Translations under genes and position numbers: made by a program
Part shown: piece after piece, positions 37,001 to 52,000 of the stretch
How the letters are laid out: each line of letters opens with the position of its first letter
Numbering within the stretch: position 1 is the first letter of the stretch
The notes under the pieces: model-generated
Told to the model about the DNA's origin: nothing
Database searches by the model: none
The model's input: only the letters and a program-made list of their open reading frames with translations
From: Eleginops maclovinus
Taxonomy: Eukaryota > Chordata > Actinopteri > Perciformes > Eleginopidae
NCBI RefSeq assembly: GCF_036324505.1
Contig: NC_086368.1
Location: 26,053,878 to 26,117,877 of the forward strand
Direction: 5' to 3'
DNA length: 64,000 nucleotides

Positions 37001-40000
37001 GGTCATAAATAAAGAAAAATGGATAATTAAACACAACATTACTGAATAGAGCTTGAACAAATCATCTCAGCAACTTAACTCGGAGGAATTCTGCAGATTT
37101 TTGAACATTATTGGTTCATAATGCAGCGTAAATACTTACTATATTGAATAAAGTATCTCAAAAAGTAAATGCTGGTAGTTCTTTAAGCTGCTCAACAACT
37201 ACAAAGCATTAATTCTAATCTACCATTTGCTTTTTATAATCAACATCGTCCAATAATGTGTAGGCGCTGATGGATCTGGTAATCCCAACACGGCTCAGTG
37301 ATCTTACCCGAGGAGTAGGCGATGTTCCTGTTGTTCTGGCTGTGTGCTGAAGGCATGGTCTGATAGCCCAGGCTCTGCTGCGAGCCTCTGTCGTAGTCAT
37401 AGTTCCCGTACCCTGCCGGTTTGTTTTGTGCGTTGCGTTGGTACCAGCCTCTCAAATGTTCTTCCACCGTGGTTTTATGGAAGGCCTTGATGGGCTGCTC
37501 GTTGCCACGGGGAACCTGGCGATTCCTGGGCGGCCGCATGGTGGCGTACGGGTTCTGCGACATGCCGTCCATTTCGTCGTGCCCGTAGTGGCCGTGCATG
37601 TTGTGGCTGTGATAGGCTGTCGGCGTTGGGTAGTTTGAAGTATTGACGGTGTAGTGTCCCTCCATCTCGTTGTCGTACATGTACACTCCGTTGGCGTACG
37701 GCTCTGGTTCCCGGTAGCTGGGGTAACCCGTCACATAGTAGGCCGTGGTGGTAGGTCGGGCTTGCTGTTGGATGGCGTAGCAGCGGCTGTCGGGCTGAGC
37801 CAGGTTGGGCATGCTGCCCGTGTTGGCGTACATGTCCTTTCTGTGGCGACCGCGAGCTCTGCGTCTGTTCGTGTGGTTGCCGGGGGCGCTGTACTCCACG
37901 CTGGACTGGCTGGTGTAGGAGGAGACGTCGTCGAGGACCTCGGTGCTGTTGCTGCGTCGGGCCGGGGTGAAGGAGAAGGTTGGCACGGGGAGTTCGACCT
38001 CCGTCAACTGAGACTGGGACTCCAGGCTACCGCTGCGCTGGCGGAAATGTTGTGGAGCGTCCTCTGATCTGTAATTAAAAAGACCAGTTAAAAACGTTTA
38101 CTTAAAGAGGCCATATTCTTATTCTTATATGCTTTTTGGAGTTAGTCCTTTCCTGTAGTGTGTTATATAGGTATGTAAATGGAGAGGCTAAAATGTGTAT
38201 ACTTCTTAATGACATCCCTTCTTAACATTTGCGCTTCTATTGGCTAGTGCATCTCTAAGCGGTTGACCAGTCACTACAGAGCTGGCCAGCTAACCAATCA
38301 GAGCAGACTGGGCTCTGGTTTCAGACAGAGGGTGAAAAGAGTTATCAGCAGATAGTTCGTGAAGAAGTGTTTTCCTGTTGATCCCGTAAATGGCACACAA
38401 ATGCAAACTGGAAAAAAAAGAAATCCCACAGAATGAATGAGGGCTGTACCTGAGCTGGGTGCTGCTGTAGGCGTTGCGAGTGAGGAGGGGGGTGGGGGGC
38501 ATGCTGCGGGCGTCACGTGGCTGTCGGGAAGCCGGTTTGAATGGGCTGCTGTGGCTTGATAAGGCATCGTGGTGAATGTGGTGGACTGATTCCTGGCCGT
38601 AATTTAATCTGGAACACAGACAAGAACACATTATTTCGGGGCAGAGCTTTTTTTGGGATGTCTGCATGTGCTGTCAAAACTGAAGGGGGAAAAAACACTC
38701 TGGGTTTGCTTGAATGCATTTAAGTGATCACTTACACCTAGATGACTGCCGTTACATAGTCCACTGATCTTTGTTTTCATGCACCAGCAAGCATTACGAC
38801 GGTTTCAAAGGGGTATTAATCTCTGAGGATCTAAATGTATTAATATGGAGGGAAGGAGTTAATTAAGCATTTACTGTTTAAGTCTTTGTGTGGAGTAGAA
38901 AATGTGCAGTTACAGGTTAAAATGATTTAATTGCAATAACTATATTAATGCTATATTTGAAGCCGAGAGCAACACATCACACATCTAATTTAGTAAACAG
39001 GCCTGAGGTGGCTGCCGCTTTAAACTACGGTCCGCTTTCCTGTTTCCCTTTCCCTGTTGTTGTCTGCTCCTTCACAGGCAGCGACATGTTCTTTTCCATC
39101 TATTTTTAAAGTGGGTGCATTGGGCTGATAAGCAGTAGATTGTTGGAGAGGCAGGAGAAGGAGGGAGGAGGTGACTGGCAGGAATGTAACTCTGGATCTT
39201 TCCTACAGGTCTGAACTAGCTCTGTGCTTCAATCTACAAAAACAACCGTCAGACACGTAGGGGATTCAAGTATTGATATATAAGACGGGTGTCAGGGGTA
39301 GCTGTATACCTGCTGTCTGCCGGCTGGTCGGAGAGCCGCCTGTCGTTGTTGTAGTGGATGTCCAGCGTGTCTGCGTGGTGCAGTCTCGGGGAATACTGAA
39401 CCGATCTGGAGCGCTGCCTCTGGGAACTGAGCTCATCATCTGGGGGATAAAAAGTGATTGCTTGGTTAAAATGAATGGGGGGGGGGGGGGTAAACACATG
39501 CACACGGGCTATGGCTCAGCACTCACCATCGTCCAGAGTGAGGCTGTCAGATAGAGAGCTGAGGTCTGAAGGGTTCATGTCGTCTGGGAACAGAAGAGAG
39601 GAATAACGATTATTACTTATTCTACATACTGAGAGGAGTGAGTATTAAACAATTAAAAGGAATTGGTTTGAAGAAGATTACTTAATGCATTCAGAATAAA
39701 ACAACCTTGTAATGAATAAATGTAAAGGAAGAGAATCAGAATAAAGCTCCTCAGAGACACTTTGAACACAAAGCATAGCTTAGATTGTTTCCGCTGCTGT
39801 TGTTTACGTACCTGCCAGGATCAGTGAGGTTCTCTGGGTGGGTCTCCTTCCCTTCCTGATTCGGTAGGCGTTGATCTCCTTCTCGATCCCCTCCATCTTC
39901 CTCATGGCGTCCAGGCAGTTGCTTCTCCTCTTCTTCTTCACCGTCTTGCCGATGTCGCCCTCGTTCGACAGCTTGATGGCTGCCTCCACGATCTTCTGCT

Positions 40001-43000
40001 GGAGGGCGAACATGCTCTCCAGATTCCTCAGATGTGGGTCCTGCAGGGAAACACACAACAAACACACGGTTACACGGGGGGAATTTCCCAAAATACAAAG
40101 AAGAGTCAAGTCGACGGTAGCTAACAGACTTCAAACATCTCCAAGACTTCATCTATAAACAAACATGTTCCATGTGCTGACATATTCTAGTTCATATTCC
40201 TTTCAACAATTGACAGATGGAAACCAGCTACACCTCACAACATGTTTCAAACAAAAATGAGGTAATCTGAGCCTCAAATTAAAAAGGTAATAACTCAAGC
40301 CTCAAGTCAAATGATCTCTAGGTAAACAAACACAGTGGTGCAACACAAGGTGTGCCCTTACATAACAGAAACACATCACAACAATACCAACCTCATCATA
40401 AGGGAAGAGTTCATCTAGCTTGTATTCTGTCCCGACGCGCCGTCGTATGGGAGGAGGCTTCTCGCCCGTTGCCAAGGGATACTCTTTAGGCAATCTGCCC
40501 GTTAACTCCTGCAGATGAGAACAAAAATCAGCTGAGTTCACATTTTAAAGGGGCCCTATCATGCTTGTTGGGGTTTCCCCTTTCCTGGAGTGTGTTTTAT
40601 AGGTTTTTGTGCATGCAAATGGTCTGCATATTGACATCACTATGTAACATTTGTGCTTCTATTGGCTAAGGGGCGGGACATCTCTAAACATCCAATCACA
40701 GTAGAGCCAGTCAGCTAACCAATCAGAGCAGACTGGGCTCTGGTTTCAGACAGAGGGTGAAAAGAGATGCTACAGGCAGAATGAGAAAAATAAAAAGCTT
40801 CCTGAATCTGAAAATGAGCAGAATGTGTCCTTTTCAAAAGTAAAATGAGGTATAATAATAATAATAAGAGAGACACTCACTGCTTCTCTCATGCAGATCT
40901 TCTTCAGTTCCTCTAGTTTCTGCGTCAGCGTGTGTTGGATGTTCTTCTCTTTCTTTTTCAACTCGGCAACCTTCTCCTTTTTCTGTTCATCTGTGACTTC
41001 AGAGTCAGCGGAACCTGGAATAAGCACATGTCTGATTAACAATCATTTTTGGAATCAGTCATCACTCATCATTATCCTGATGATGAACAGAAGCCATTAG
41101 CAGGTTAACCCTCTGCTTACCGGCTGAGATGAGGCTGCCGTTGCTGGCCATGATGAGCTGGTCCCGGCCCTCTATGCTGGAGAGTTTGGTGCTCCGCGAG
41201 GTGCAGATCTCCGTGAGGTCCATGGCGATGTCTCCTGAACTCCGGGTTGTGGTCATCTGTGACTGTAGGGGAAGAGGAGGGACAGTTAGTGTGAGGAAAG
41301 AGGGATGTGGAAGAGCAGCAGCAGCGAGGGAAGGATTGGGAGTACTTCATTTTAATGATAGCGCACTGCAAAAGCTGCTCCATTTGCATGCTGGGTACTC
41401 AAAGCCCATTGCTCTCTCATCAATCAGTGTGGGCTCTATTCCTGGATGACACACCATCTGCCTCCGAGAGACACAGTGGCTGAATAACCTCATTTGACTG
41501 CGGCAGCACACTCATCCATTTCCAACAGGAAGAGCCCATCACACAGCGCTCATACTGTATAATAGCCCCGCTGCTCAGCAAATATGCATCATAAACGCAA
41601 ACACATGGACCACCAGCGTCTTCAGGACAGCTTTTAACACCCGGACGGGGTTCTCGAACGTGGACAAACTGTGGTCTATATTACTTAGTATTAATGCTTC
41701 AGCTTTAAAAATCTGTGTTTAGTTTATTTGGTGAATTGTATTTTGCTTTAAGCCTTATATGATTTCTCCTGGGCTGCATACAAGGCGTCACATAGGCATA
41801 ATAACAGGGGAGGAACAATTGATTGGGATTTAATTAAAATTGCAGAAATAGATTAGTGCAATATCCAAATTGCAGGAGTTGCAGTATTAATAAAGAACCA
41901 ATATATGTAGATAAACGTTCTGAATTAAGTGATGTGATCTGCAAAATTCCTGGTATACAAACAATTGTTTAATGTCTTGGAAAATTAGTAAATGATCCAA
42001 CAAAAAGTATATTAAAAAAACAACAACAAAAAAATAATCACACCAAGATCATTTAATAGATTTATCAATGACAATATTGTAATAATTAAGCAAAAATAGG
42101 ATCATGAATCACATATTTTTCCTAAACACCCTATTATTAACAACAATAGGCACACCAACGTCAACTATATTATTTTCCGTGTTTTTTTATTAAGAGAAGC
42201 TCTCTATTTTCAATTAAATCTACCAACCAGAGCTCAATTAATAACAGCAACTCTATTCCTTTCAAACCAACGAGGAAACATAACTTTAACTAACACATGA
42301 TCTATTTACATTAAAACTGGTGGCCTGTCACTTCCCATCATCACGCTGTTGACACAAGTCACAAGCATAGGACACGGATGAGGCAATACATCACATGAGG
42401 AGCAGTCACCAGCACACGCTGCTGCGGCACTTTCACAATAACCTCACGAGCTTCAATCAGTCCATATTCACACAGAGAGGATGAGTGTGTTTCAATCTGT
42501 GTGAAGGCCTGGAGGAAACAGGTCAACAGCAGCTACGTACTACATCATAATAAATGTAATCAGTCTGAATGAAGTTCATAATAGTGTCATTACTTGGGAA
42601 CTAAACAGAGAGGACCACAATCCCACTGCGTGTATCAGCAAATCAATACACTCTCAGCGTCAATGCTTTTTCCTGGTGTGACCTCATTGAAATCTGTTAT
42701 GTAAATTGTAATGTACATGTTGTATAATGTGCACATTTGAACCTAATCTCCCTATGTTTATATAAGTGTTTAATATTGGACATTTTACTGACTTCCTTCT
42801 TACTTTGACTTCCCATTTTCAAATAATTGTATTAAAATATGGAGCATCTGTCAGAAAACTCATTTTTGATCCTGGGATAATAAAAGTATTCCGATTGTAA
42901 TTTAAAATATGGTAAGCACACACCTGTCCCTGATCTGTCACCACTGTAAGTCACTTGTTACAGGTTGAATATTAGAGGGTATTATTATGTTTCTAACTAT

Positions 43001-46000
43001 ATCTGAGTCAGCAGGAAATGCGGTATGTGAATGTGTGTGGATAAAACAACAGACACTCACTTTGCTTTGCTTCCTGTCCAGGTAGAACTGGTGCTGACTG
43101 ATGGCCATCACCCAGATGGTTTTAATCAGAGAGTGGCTGGCATACCATGTGTGGATAACCAGAGCGGTCTGTCCGAATGTGCGCTTGGTCACTGTCCTTC
43201 TGAGAAAGATAGCAACACAAACATTCAGTACTGATCGGAGACACAGAACAGCTGCAAACACTGAACAGTCTATGGTTGATAAACAAGCCTCTAATTAAGA
43301 TGGGTGAAGCTAAGAAAACAAAGTTAGTCTAATTAAATGTGTGGCTGTTTCTGTGATAATGAACTGAAGAGCAGACAGTGGGATTTAATAACAGCTCTGG
43401 AGGCTGAGAGAGCCACATTAAAGCCAGTGTGAAGGGCAGAGGTCTTACAACAGCATTAGAATAATAAAGCAGCCTTTAAACAGCAGGAAAACACTCGTTT
43501 AACAGACAAGCTACGGCCATTAACACGGCGTCCTGAATGGCCTGCTCGCTGTGGATGCCCTTCACAGTGTGTAAGGTGTAAGATAAGGACATCTGAGGCC
43601 AAGCTAAAATGGGAGCACTTCAGACAAACAGGGTGAAAGGACTAATTAAGATCAGTTCAGATAAATTAAACCGTTCTCTGACCTGTGCGGGTCGTTCACT
43701 TCCACGGCAAATTTCTTCTCGCGGAAATACAGATTCTCTAACTGCTTCCACTGATACAACTGCAGAGAGGACAGAGACAGTTGGGAATAAAAGGGGGAGG
43801 GGAGGGAGACATTGCATATCCGTGAGTATACACAACACACAGGGCTATTGATTAAAATGTGGCGTTGCACTACATTAACAGAGGTGGCTGTAAAACACAA
43901 CCATTTAATCAGGACAGCTTTCCAAATGAGTGGTAGAAATCTTGAAAATTGGTATTAAAACAACAGTTTTTTCTGCAGCCACAGCAGCACGCCGTTTAGC
44001 CCCATTATTCTGCTTAACTTGCAACATTAGGAGAAACAACTTGAAGCTGTGAATGGGAGTCAGCGGGCCAGCCGCTCATCTGTAAGGTAGTCAAACACAG
44101 AAGCTAATGTAATGCTGCAGGGAGTAACACTAAGCCAGGCAGCAAGCTTAACCCGTTTCACTCAGCTGTGCAGCGAAACAGAGGCAGGGCGCGCGCCTCT
44201 CTGTGTCAGGGTGAAACATCTGCTCCACTGATAGTGTGTTCACTAAACTCATTCTGAGCCAGTAAAGAACTCTTATCGGCTTGAATTTAGGTAATAAGAA
44301 GAGACGCAACAGTGGGGCTGAGATTAATGAAGGGGAAAATGCTTGTTTTACCTTCCAGTCTACAAGGTAACAACATAAATTACTTAGGACAAAAACTCAA
44401 TATATAAAATCGTACCCAGGAGGTAAACTAGCATATTTTCAAAGCATATTTAAACTGTCACACATTACATGTTGTATTCCACAGCTCACAGTGATAGGCT
44501 GCCTGTAGAGCAGGTTCAATACTAAGCAGAACATTAAAAGAAGCACAAGGAGAATAAAATACATCAAAACCCCTTTACTTAAAACAGGTAGCAGTCGGAC
44601 ACAATAAAAAGGCTTACCGTGATGTTTTTTGTTTAAATCCCTGCTGAATTCCCTCGAGTTTGTATTGAATCTTTAGAGGTTCCCACAGGGCTAGAGCTTC
44701 CTCGAACAATACTCTCTCTTGTGTGTTCTCAGGGAGCCAGATAGGTGTTGCAAGAGTTTCAGCTGAGCAGGCCACGCCCCTCTAACCACCCCCTCTGCTC
44801 TGACATCATAGACACCTCCAGGCACTGGTCTCCCTCTCTCTCCCTCTGTCCCTCTCCAAACACAGCCCACTTCCCTTTGAGTCAGACCAGATGAGCAGGT
44901 TGTACACAAGCTTTTGCCAGGCCAGGTTTAAGAACACTTCTCTGCTCCACTTCCAGATAAGCGATCAATCTTACACAGACTTTGAATGCTCTCACTTCCA
45001 TATAGGAAGTTCCTTGCTCATATTGTAAGTGGCACACAAAGCAGTGCTGTGGGGCTGAATGAAATACTACCGCGTCCGCCACCGGGGCAAACATGTTAGG
45101 AATCTGTCACTATGGTCTAATCATTAATAGCAGGGCTGGGACGAGGGAGTCCTCAACCAGACGGAAAATAAACACTTAGTTTTGACTAGCCAACGATCAT
45201 GAAACCTCAGAGATTCACAACTGATACACAGGAAGCTTGCATTTTATATAAAGTGTTTTACTTTTTATGTATTGACTTAGTTTGCCCATATATGACTTTT
45301 TACATCTTCGTACGAGTATGAAGATGTAGTTTTACTCCTGACTCCATTATAGTATCATAGTGTAGTATAGTATTTTTTCAGTTCTTTCTGTGTTTATTTT
45401 TTGTGGAAATATTCAGTTTATTTCTAATTTGTTACAATAGTCTTTTAAAAAGTTGTTATAATTGTACTATTATTTGCTCCTTTCCCACCCCTTTCTGTGT
45501 CCATGTATGCACCATTTACAACACAGCTATTTCCTCGTATGTCTACTCTGCACATTCAACTGATTTTAATGCCTTTATTATTGAGGGCTCTGCATGCAAA
45601 AAGAAGCATGATAACATGGACACAATGGGTACCGCCTAGCAGGGAACTGCCAAAAAGCTATTTACGCTGCAGATGAGAGCCCAGGCCAATTCACACCCTC
45701 TAGACACCATCATTAGCATCGTTAGCATTATGACCAATGATCTGAAATAAAGGCCTAGACAATGAACACACACTTTCACAGGATCATTCTTCCTATTAAA
45801 AGATACTCCACACCTGTGTGCCAGTAACAACATGAAACTAAAAAAGATGACTCTCCTGAACCCACTGCCAAAGTATTTAAAGGGACGAGACACACCTTAA
45901 TCTCTCACAGGTAGTATTTCTTAGTATCTCAGTTCCTGCTCTCTTGGATGAATTGTAGGCTCATAACTATGACCTTCATATGGGTATTAACGACCATTTA

Positions 46001-49000
46001 TACCACTCTGGGAACCTTTTTTATTGGGGTTTAATTGTACATGTACCCATTGGTCTGAGGGTAACTCCACCTACTGTATAATTTCACTTGTGGGCAAGGG
46101 GCTGAATGGGGGTTGGGTTGGCATGAATGTGTGATATAGTTAATACGAGGTGAATAACAATCCTTTTGAATAATAAAAAAACAACTTTAATATAAATATT
46201 ATCCCAAAACGGGAACTCTATCTCAGAATTGGCCTTGCTATATTCAGGGCTGATTTGATAAGCAGTTTTTAAACCATGAAAGGGCGATTTAATAATAACT
46301 AAATCAGTTTATTAACCCCAGCTTAAATGTGTTTGATTGAATTCAACTTTAAAACCACGTGTACGTGTGCAGTACCTTCTTTAAACTTGATCTAGCATGG
46401 GTAATATTTCACACTGTATAACTCCCATATAAGCCTACAAACTGATTTAATGGGGTTGTCAACCTAAGCATTGCTCTTTAAAGCGGAAAATGTCCAAGAA
46501 ATGATTCAAGAAAGTGGACAGGCTGCTACGTAAAAACAGTGACTCATCGGTACAAGTCATAGGTAGAGAAAACAAAAGCCAACACTTTACTAAAGCAGGA
46601 TAATACCGGCTCGAATGCACACTCATGATTTGAGCGATTACACATTATTTCAGTATCTCCTATCTTTAGTATTTCATCCTCCTTGTTTTTGCCAAACATT
46701 TCATTACAGGCAGGTGGCAGCGAGCCAGAAATGCCTGTGGTTTCAGATGGGATCAGGCTGTTCAGATCCAGCCTCACACCCACTATCCGAGGAACCCCAG
46801 GGCCACGAGTCCGCAAAATCATACACAGAGAAATATGTCAAAGGCTCTGACTCACACGCTCGCACAGAAAAAGATCTGCCCCACCCTTCATGTAACACGT
46901 CACATTCCCGAAACACTGTACGTTGCACAACGCGTTGATTGGGGTTGGGAAGAGACTGGAATAATACTTGTCCTACTTCTTCAGGATGAGTTTAATGAAA
47001 AAGTGGAAAGGATATTTTGGCAGCTCTTTACGTCCCTCTCATTATTACCCAGAGGCTGACACCGTCCCCCATAATAAACTGAAGATTTATTTTGGTTCTG
47101 CTTGCTAATCATAAGTGAGGACCAGCATGTGGTCTTTGAGAGTGTCCCATTACCCACTGGGAGAGTGTCGCCCAGAGAGAAGGAGAGACAGAAACGTCCC
47201 TGGTTTAATTCAGGGAGGATTGAGTCTTGACTTGCCATCTGCTTCATTCCCACAGAATGTCCTGGAGACATTGAAGCACTGTTGTGTTCCTCAAATAAAA
47301 TGTTTCCTCCACCTACATCACACATTCCTCCTCTTTTGGCTTCTTTTATGCATTCTTTGTCCTATTTTGGAAGACACAACCTATGCCTCGAATCTATACA
47401 GACATTTCTTACTAACACACATAAGGGCTGCTCAATAATATCAAAATATTATCAAAATCTCAACATGGAGTAGTATATTATCCAAATCCCAGGAGGCACA
47501 CTATATGGTAAAGGCTGAATCCGTTTTAAAATAGCATTTTGAATGAAGATTAAAATCACACCAGTATCATTTGAACTATAGTTTTGCCATGATAATGATC
47601 AGTTTAAATCATGCATCCCTATATCACATTAATAAATGTGTAACATGGGAGAGTATGCTTTAGAGTTTCAGGTGTTCCATATAGAGTGATGGTCCTGGCA
47701 TGTGTGCAGAGAAGATACTGGGAGGTTAAGCTATTCAAGTGACTTTCAATCATTTTTTACAAAACCTTACATCACTTTTCTATAACTACACAAGTGCTGA
47801 CCTCTCCCCAGGACCAGCTCTTAATCCAGCCCCCAGCCCCCTACGCAGATAATTGTTCTGTATTGTTTGATCCATTGTTTTCCCTCCGAGACACACACAT
47901 GGATTACCATGATGAATACAGCCTGCTGTGAGGGGATGGGCAGAGGGCAAGGAGGGATGGGCCGGGGTGAATAAAAGGAGCTGTGAACTGAGGCAGGAAG
48001 CACCATCAACATTACATAGAGAGGACTCCCTAAAGGCAAACGTTTCTATAAATCAGAAAGAGCAAACACAAAAAGGCAAAAGTTTGCTCCACCACAGCAA
48101 ACTCATCTTTCTGACTGTCCCCTCTTAAAATGAGGAAGTAGGAGAAGTTTTAAATGCTTTTAGCACCCCAACACCCTCCAAATGCCCACCCACCCGCATG
48201 GCAAAGTGCCAACCCCAGTCCCAGGGGCCTGCTCCTTCCCCCCCAGGGAAACCATAATTACACCTTCCACAGGGAGGGTCGGGGAGAGACATACTGTGGC
48301 TGTGCCCGTTAATGCCTCGGCGTAACAGCACACCCTGCTATGTCAACACGTTCCTGCCGTACAACAACAGCTCCGTGTAATGAAAGAGGCCGGGGACAAA
48401 CGCTTGGTTGGGACACTATCAAATAACACATCTCCAACAAAGGGACGGGGGTAAACACAGACACAAGTGCTAACTCAGAAATGACCGTACTGGAGCAGGA
48501 CATTCCTGTACTGGAAGTATTTCATTTACACCATAAGTTAATATCCACCAGGCAGTAAGTGTAAAAGTTGTACAGATTTTTATTTTATTAAGTCCTGAAT
48601 TAATGTCAAAAGTGAAAATCTGGCATATTGTCAAAAGTGAATAGTTATTTTACACTTCATTTATGTATTTTTTTAGTAACAAATGGAAAGGGTGTTTTAA
48701 TTTACTTTTTAGAATAAAAAATGAGCATATTTTATCCCTCTATAGTCAATGAAAGACACTTTTCTGTATTATTTCCTTCTTTTATAACCAAAAAAGGACA
48801 CTTTTTAATCCAGAGTCTGTTGCTTTTTTGTACATTTTCCCCTTTAAACTTTGCACGTTGAGTCGATTTATATCCCTCTGACAATTCCCTTCACTGTTAG
48901 GTGGTTCTGTGTTTGCTCTCACATCTACAGCCTTGACTGCGAGCAGCAAGCACTGATACTCCAAAATGTTTTCCCCATCTGTCTTCCTCTTTCTCCTGAT

Positions 49001-52000
49001 TGACATGGGAACCAGGGTCTTAATTACAGCTATTTACAGTGTGGATGGATCATTAACCAGCTAACAAGAGGCACGGCGAGGAACGCTGGGTTTTAAACTT
49101 GCGATTCAAGTATATACCCAGTCATGCTTAATTATACATACTTCCAAGAGAAGTGAGAAGCAAATGGGTTGACAAAATTATGCTTTTGGTTCATTACAAA
49201 CCAAAAGAAGATGGAAAAATCCAAGGGGGTTTTACAACTTGAGCAACATATGCATTTCTGAGTGCTTCAATTAAAAACAAAGGAAAGAAAAGACAGTTAA
49301 TGCAGATGTAAAAAGAGAGATGCGCCTACCTTTCTTGGCTTCAGTTTATCCTGCAGGTCGTACTGGCCGATGCCTTTGTAGCTGACTCCCAGCCACCACG
49401 GTATTCCTTGCTTGTCCTGCGAGAAAGCACATGCACAAACCACTCATTAGAGGTAGCTTTATTGGTTGGGGGTTTGAAAAAAGGGCTGTTACCAAAGCAA
49501 TTACCCCATTAGGCTCTCAGCAATAGCAACACAAGAGGAGATCAAATACATCGAAGGCCTTAAAAAGTCCCTGCAAGCCTGACTGAGTGTTTTTTAACGC
49601 CACTGTTTGATCTCCCCAGACACCTTGATCTAATGAGGTTTGGTTGGGAAAGTGAGTGGATGCACGTGAAAGTGAGTGATCACTTAAGACGTGCTAAACT
49701 TAATGTAATTATGTGGAGTCTTTCGCGCATGTGTTGCTGCTTTCACTGCGGGAAAGATTTAAATAAGAAAAAGGCCGCATAATTAAGGCATCAAGCAGAA
49801 TATTTACCATTGAAGTTAATAAAGTGTGTTATAGGGCTGCACAATTTGGAAAAAATAACTAATTATGATTATTTTGAGTGATATTGCAACTGTGATATAG
49901 GAGGGAATGATCATATTTGAAGCATAATTCAAATTTTCATTAAAAAATACATTAAAATGATCATTATGTGAATTTTTGAACAAAGATATTTTATTTGGTC
50001 TTTCGAATACTGTTGGTAGACTGGCACCAAAATAACCCATTACAAATGATAATTTCACATATTCTACCAAATTCTGAGGTAGTCCATATAATCTATACTG
50101 TTGATTAACTGTCAGCCCTAATGTGTCACGATTCAAAGCAGAGAACAAATGGAGACAGCACGTTGACAGAAGCTTGTTCAAGAGGTTAAGCTACTTTATG
50201 ACTGGGGGGGGCAGCACTGTTACCTTCACTTGGTAGTAATGGACTCCGTATGTTGGCAGGGACTCCACCAGGGCCAGATACCTTCAGAAAAAGAGGAACA
50301 AGTTAACGGGAAATCCCTCCCATTTACACTTCATCACTGTCCACCGCTGGCTGTTGTTCCGCAGACGGAGAGCGATGTAAGCTACAGTCATTGAGAAGCC
50401 CGCGGCCATTTGCAGTGGCAGGTCGATCGATTGGTTTCAGGGCCGTGACAGAGTCCATCGATCAGTTCAAGGGCACAAATCATCCGAGCGTAAATGACCC
50501 GGGGGTTGCTCTGAGTTACAGTCCCAGGGAAAACACAGTTGGAAGGCTAAAGTTTTTTACTTCCTTACATTTTTTCTTTTTACAATAAACAATAAAAGTG
50601 AGGACGGCACATGCAAATGACAAGGTAGTAAAAATGAAAACCATCCTTCATTGTTTCCTCTTTACTTTAGATTTCCTTTTTCTATTTACAAAGGAGGAGG
50701 ATCTTGATGAGAACACCTTCTTAACTTAAAAGAAATCCCGTTTTAATTGAAATCAAACACTGCTACTCTGCTTGTTCACAAGACATTTACTGATCTATTA
50801 GAGGAAAAAAGAGGTTCCTCTTTGGATGGATGGGAAAAACAACAGCGACTGGAAATGCCATTGACTCCAGTAGAATTAATAAACAGTAACTGATTGGTTT
50901 TGGTTACACTTCAATAAATTGAAACTGTCAACGTTGCTAAGAACAAAAACAACCCGAATAAAATCCTACAACTTAGATATTAGGCAGGGAAAACACACAA
51001 CAAGCCGAGGCTGGCCTGCTGCCCACTGTAAGAGAACCTACTCTAATTAATGGCACATTCTGGCAGGGTGACAGTCAGCCACTCACAACAACAGACACAA
51101 CACTGCAGTCACAATTGGTTAAAGAGGGAGGGGGGGCAGCAGGTGAAGTAGAAGCAGTAGTGCGTTACACAAGTTCATCATAAAAAAAAAAAATATATAT
51201 TGTTTTGAACTTACTGCACAATGGCTTGTCCTCTGGTCAGTCCCTTCAGCTTCTTGTAATGTTCAATCACTTTGTCCTCACTGCAAATGGAAAGATTAAA
51301 CACTTAATGAAAAACCCATCAAGTGTTACACATTCCAGCACACAGAGGGATTGTGAGTGGGACTCTTTCTTTGACACACATTCTGCCTGCTCATGCAGTA
51401 AATGCTGTCTGGCCTACTTGCCAGCTGATAGTTCTCATCTACCGTCCTCCTGCAAATGCATCCCATTTACTTCCCACTGTAATCATCCCTTTTAATGGAA
51501 TTGAGGGACTGCAAAACTGGCCTGAGGCTTAGCGGTCGGACAGAGAGGTGTTTTCATTTCCTCACCAATGTCTGTGATTTTAATTTGTATATTAAACCGA
51601 GCCTGCAGTGGCCTCAGATGACCGGTAAGCAGAAGAGAAGGGGGGCAGGCAGAGGAGCAACAACAGCAGTGTGGACTGAAGAGACGGATAGGAATCCTTT
51701 GGATAGCCAGTGGCTGTCAGCACCTCCCGAGCACTCGAGGGGCTAATGTGCAAACGTAATTAACGCGACACAGGCATTAATTTGTCACCTCATCAGAGAC
51801 GAAACCATCTGCCAAGTACCGGGACGGTCTAGTAGGCACAGCAACACCCAAAACTTCTTCTGGGGGGAAAGAAGGCTTTTTACAACCAGGTGGTCCGGAC
51901 CACTGAGGTGAGTCGACAGCAGAATTATAAGCGCATCTTGTAGGGGCTTTACAATTTATCAAAGGTGCCAGGGAGGAACTGGTGCCTGAAAAATAAACAC

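Noticed and set aside
37426..38067. Plus-strand Val/Gly-rich open frames
   Set aside because: They are antisense to the large frmd4b exon at 37308-38068.
45303..45330. Hairpin TACATCTTC / GAAGATGTA as a small RNA
   Set aside because: Nine-base arms with a ten-base loop are too short for a microRNA precursor and there is no other support.
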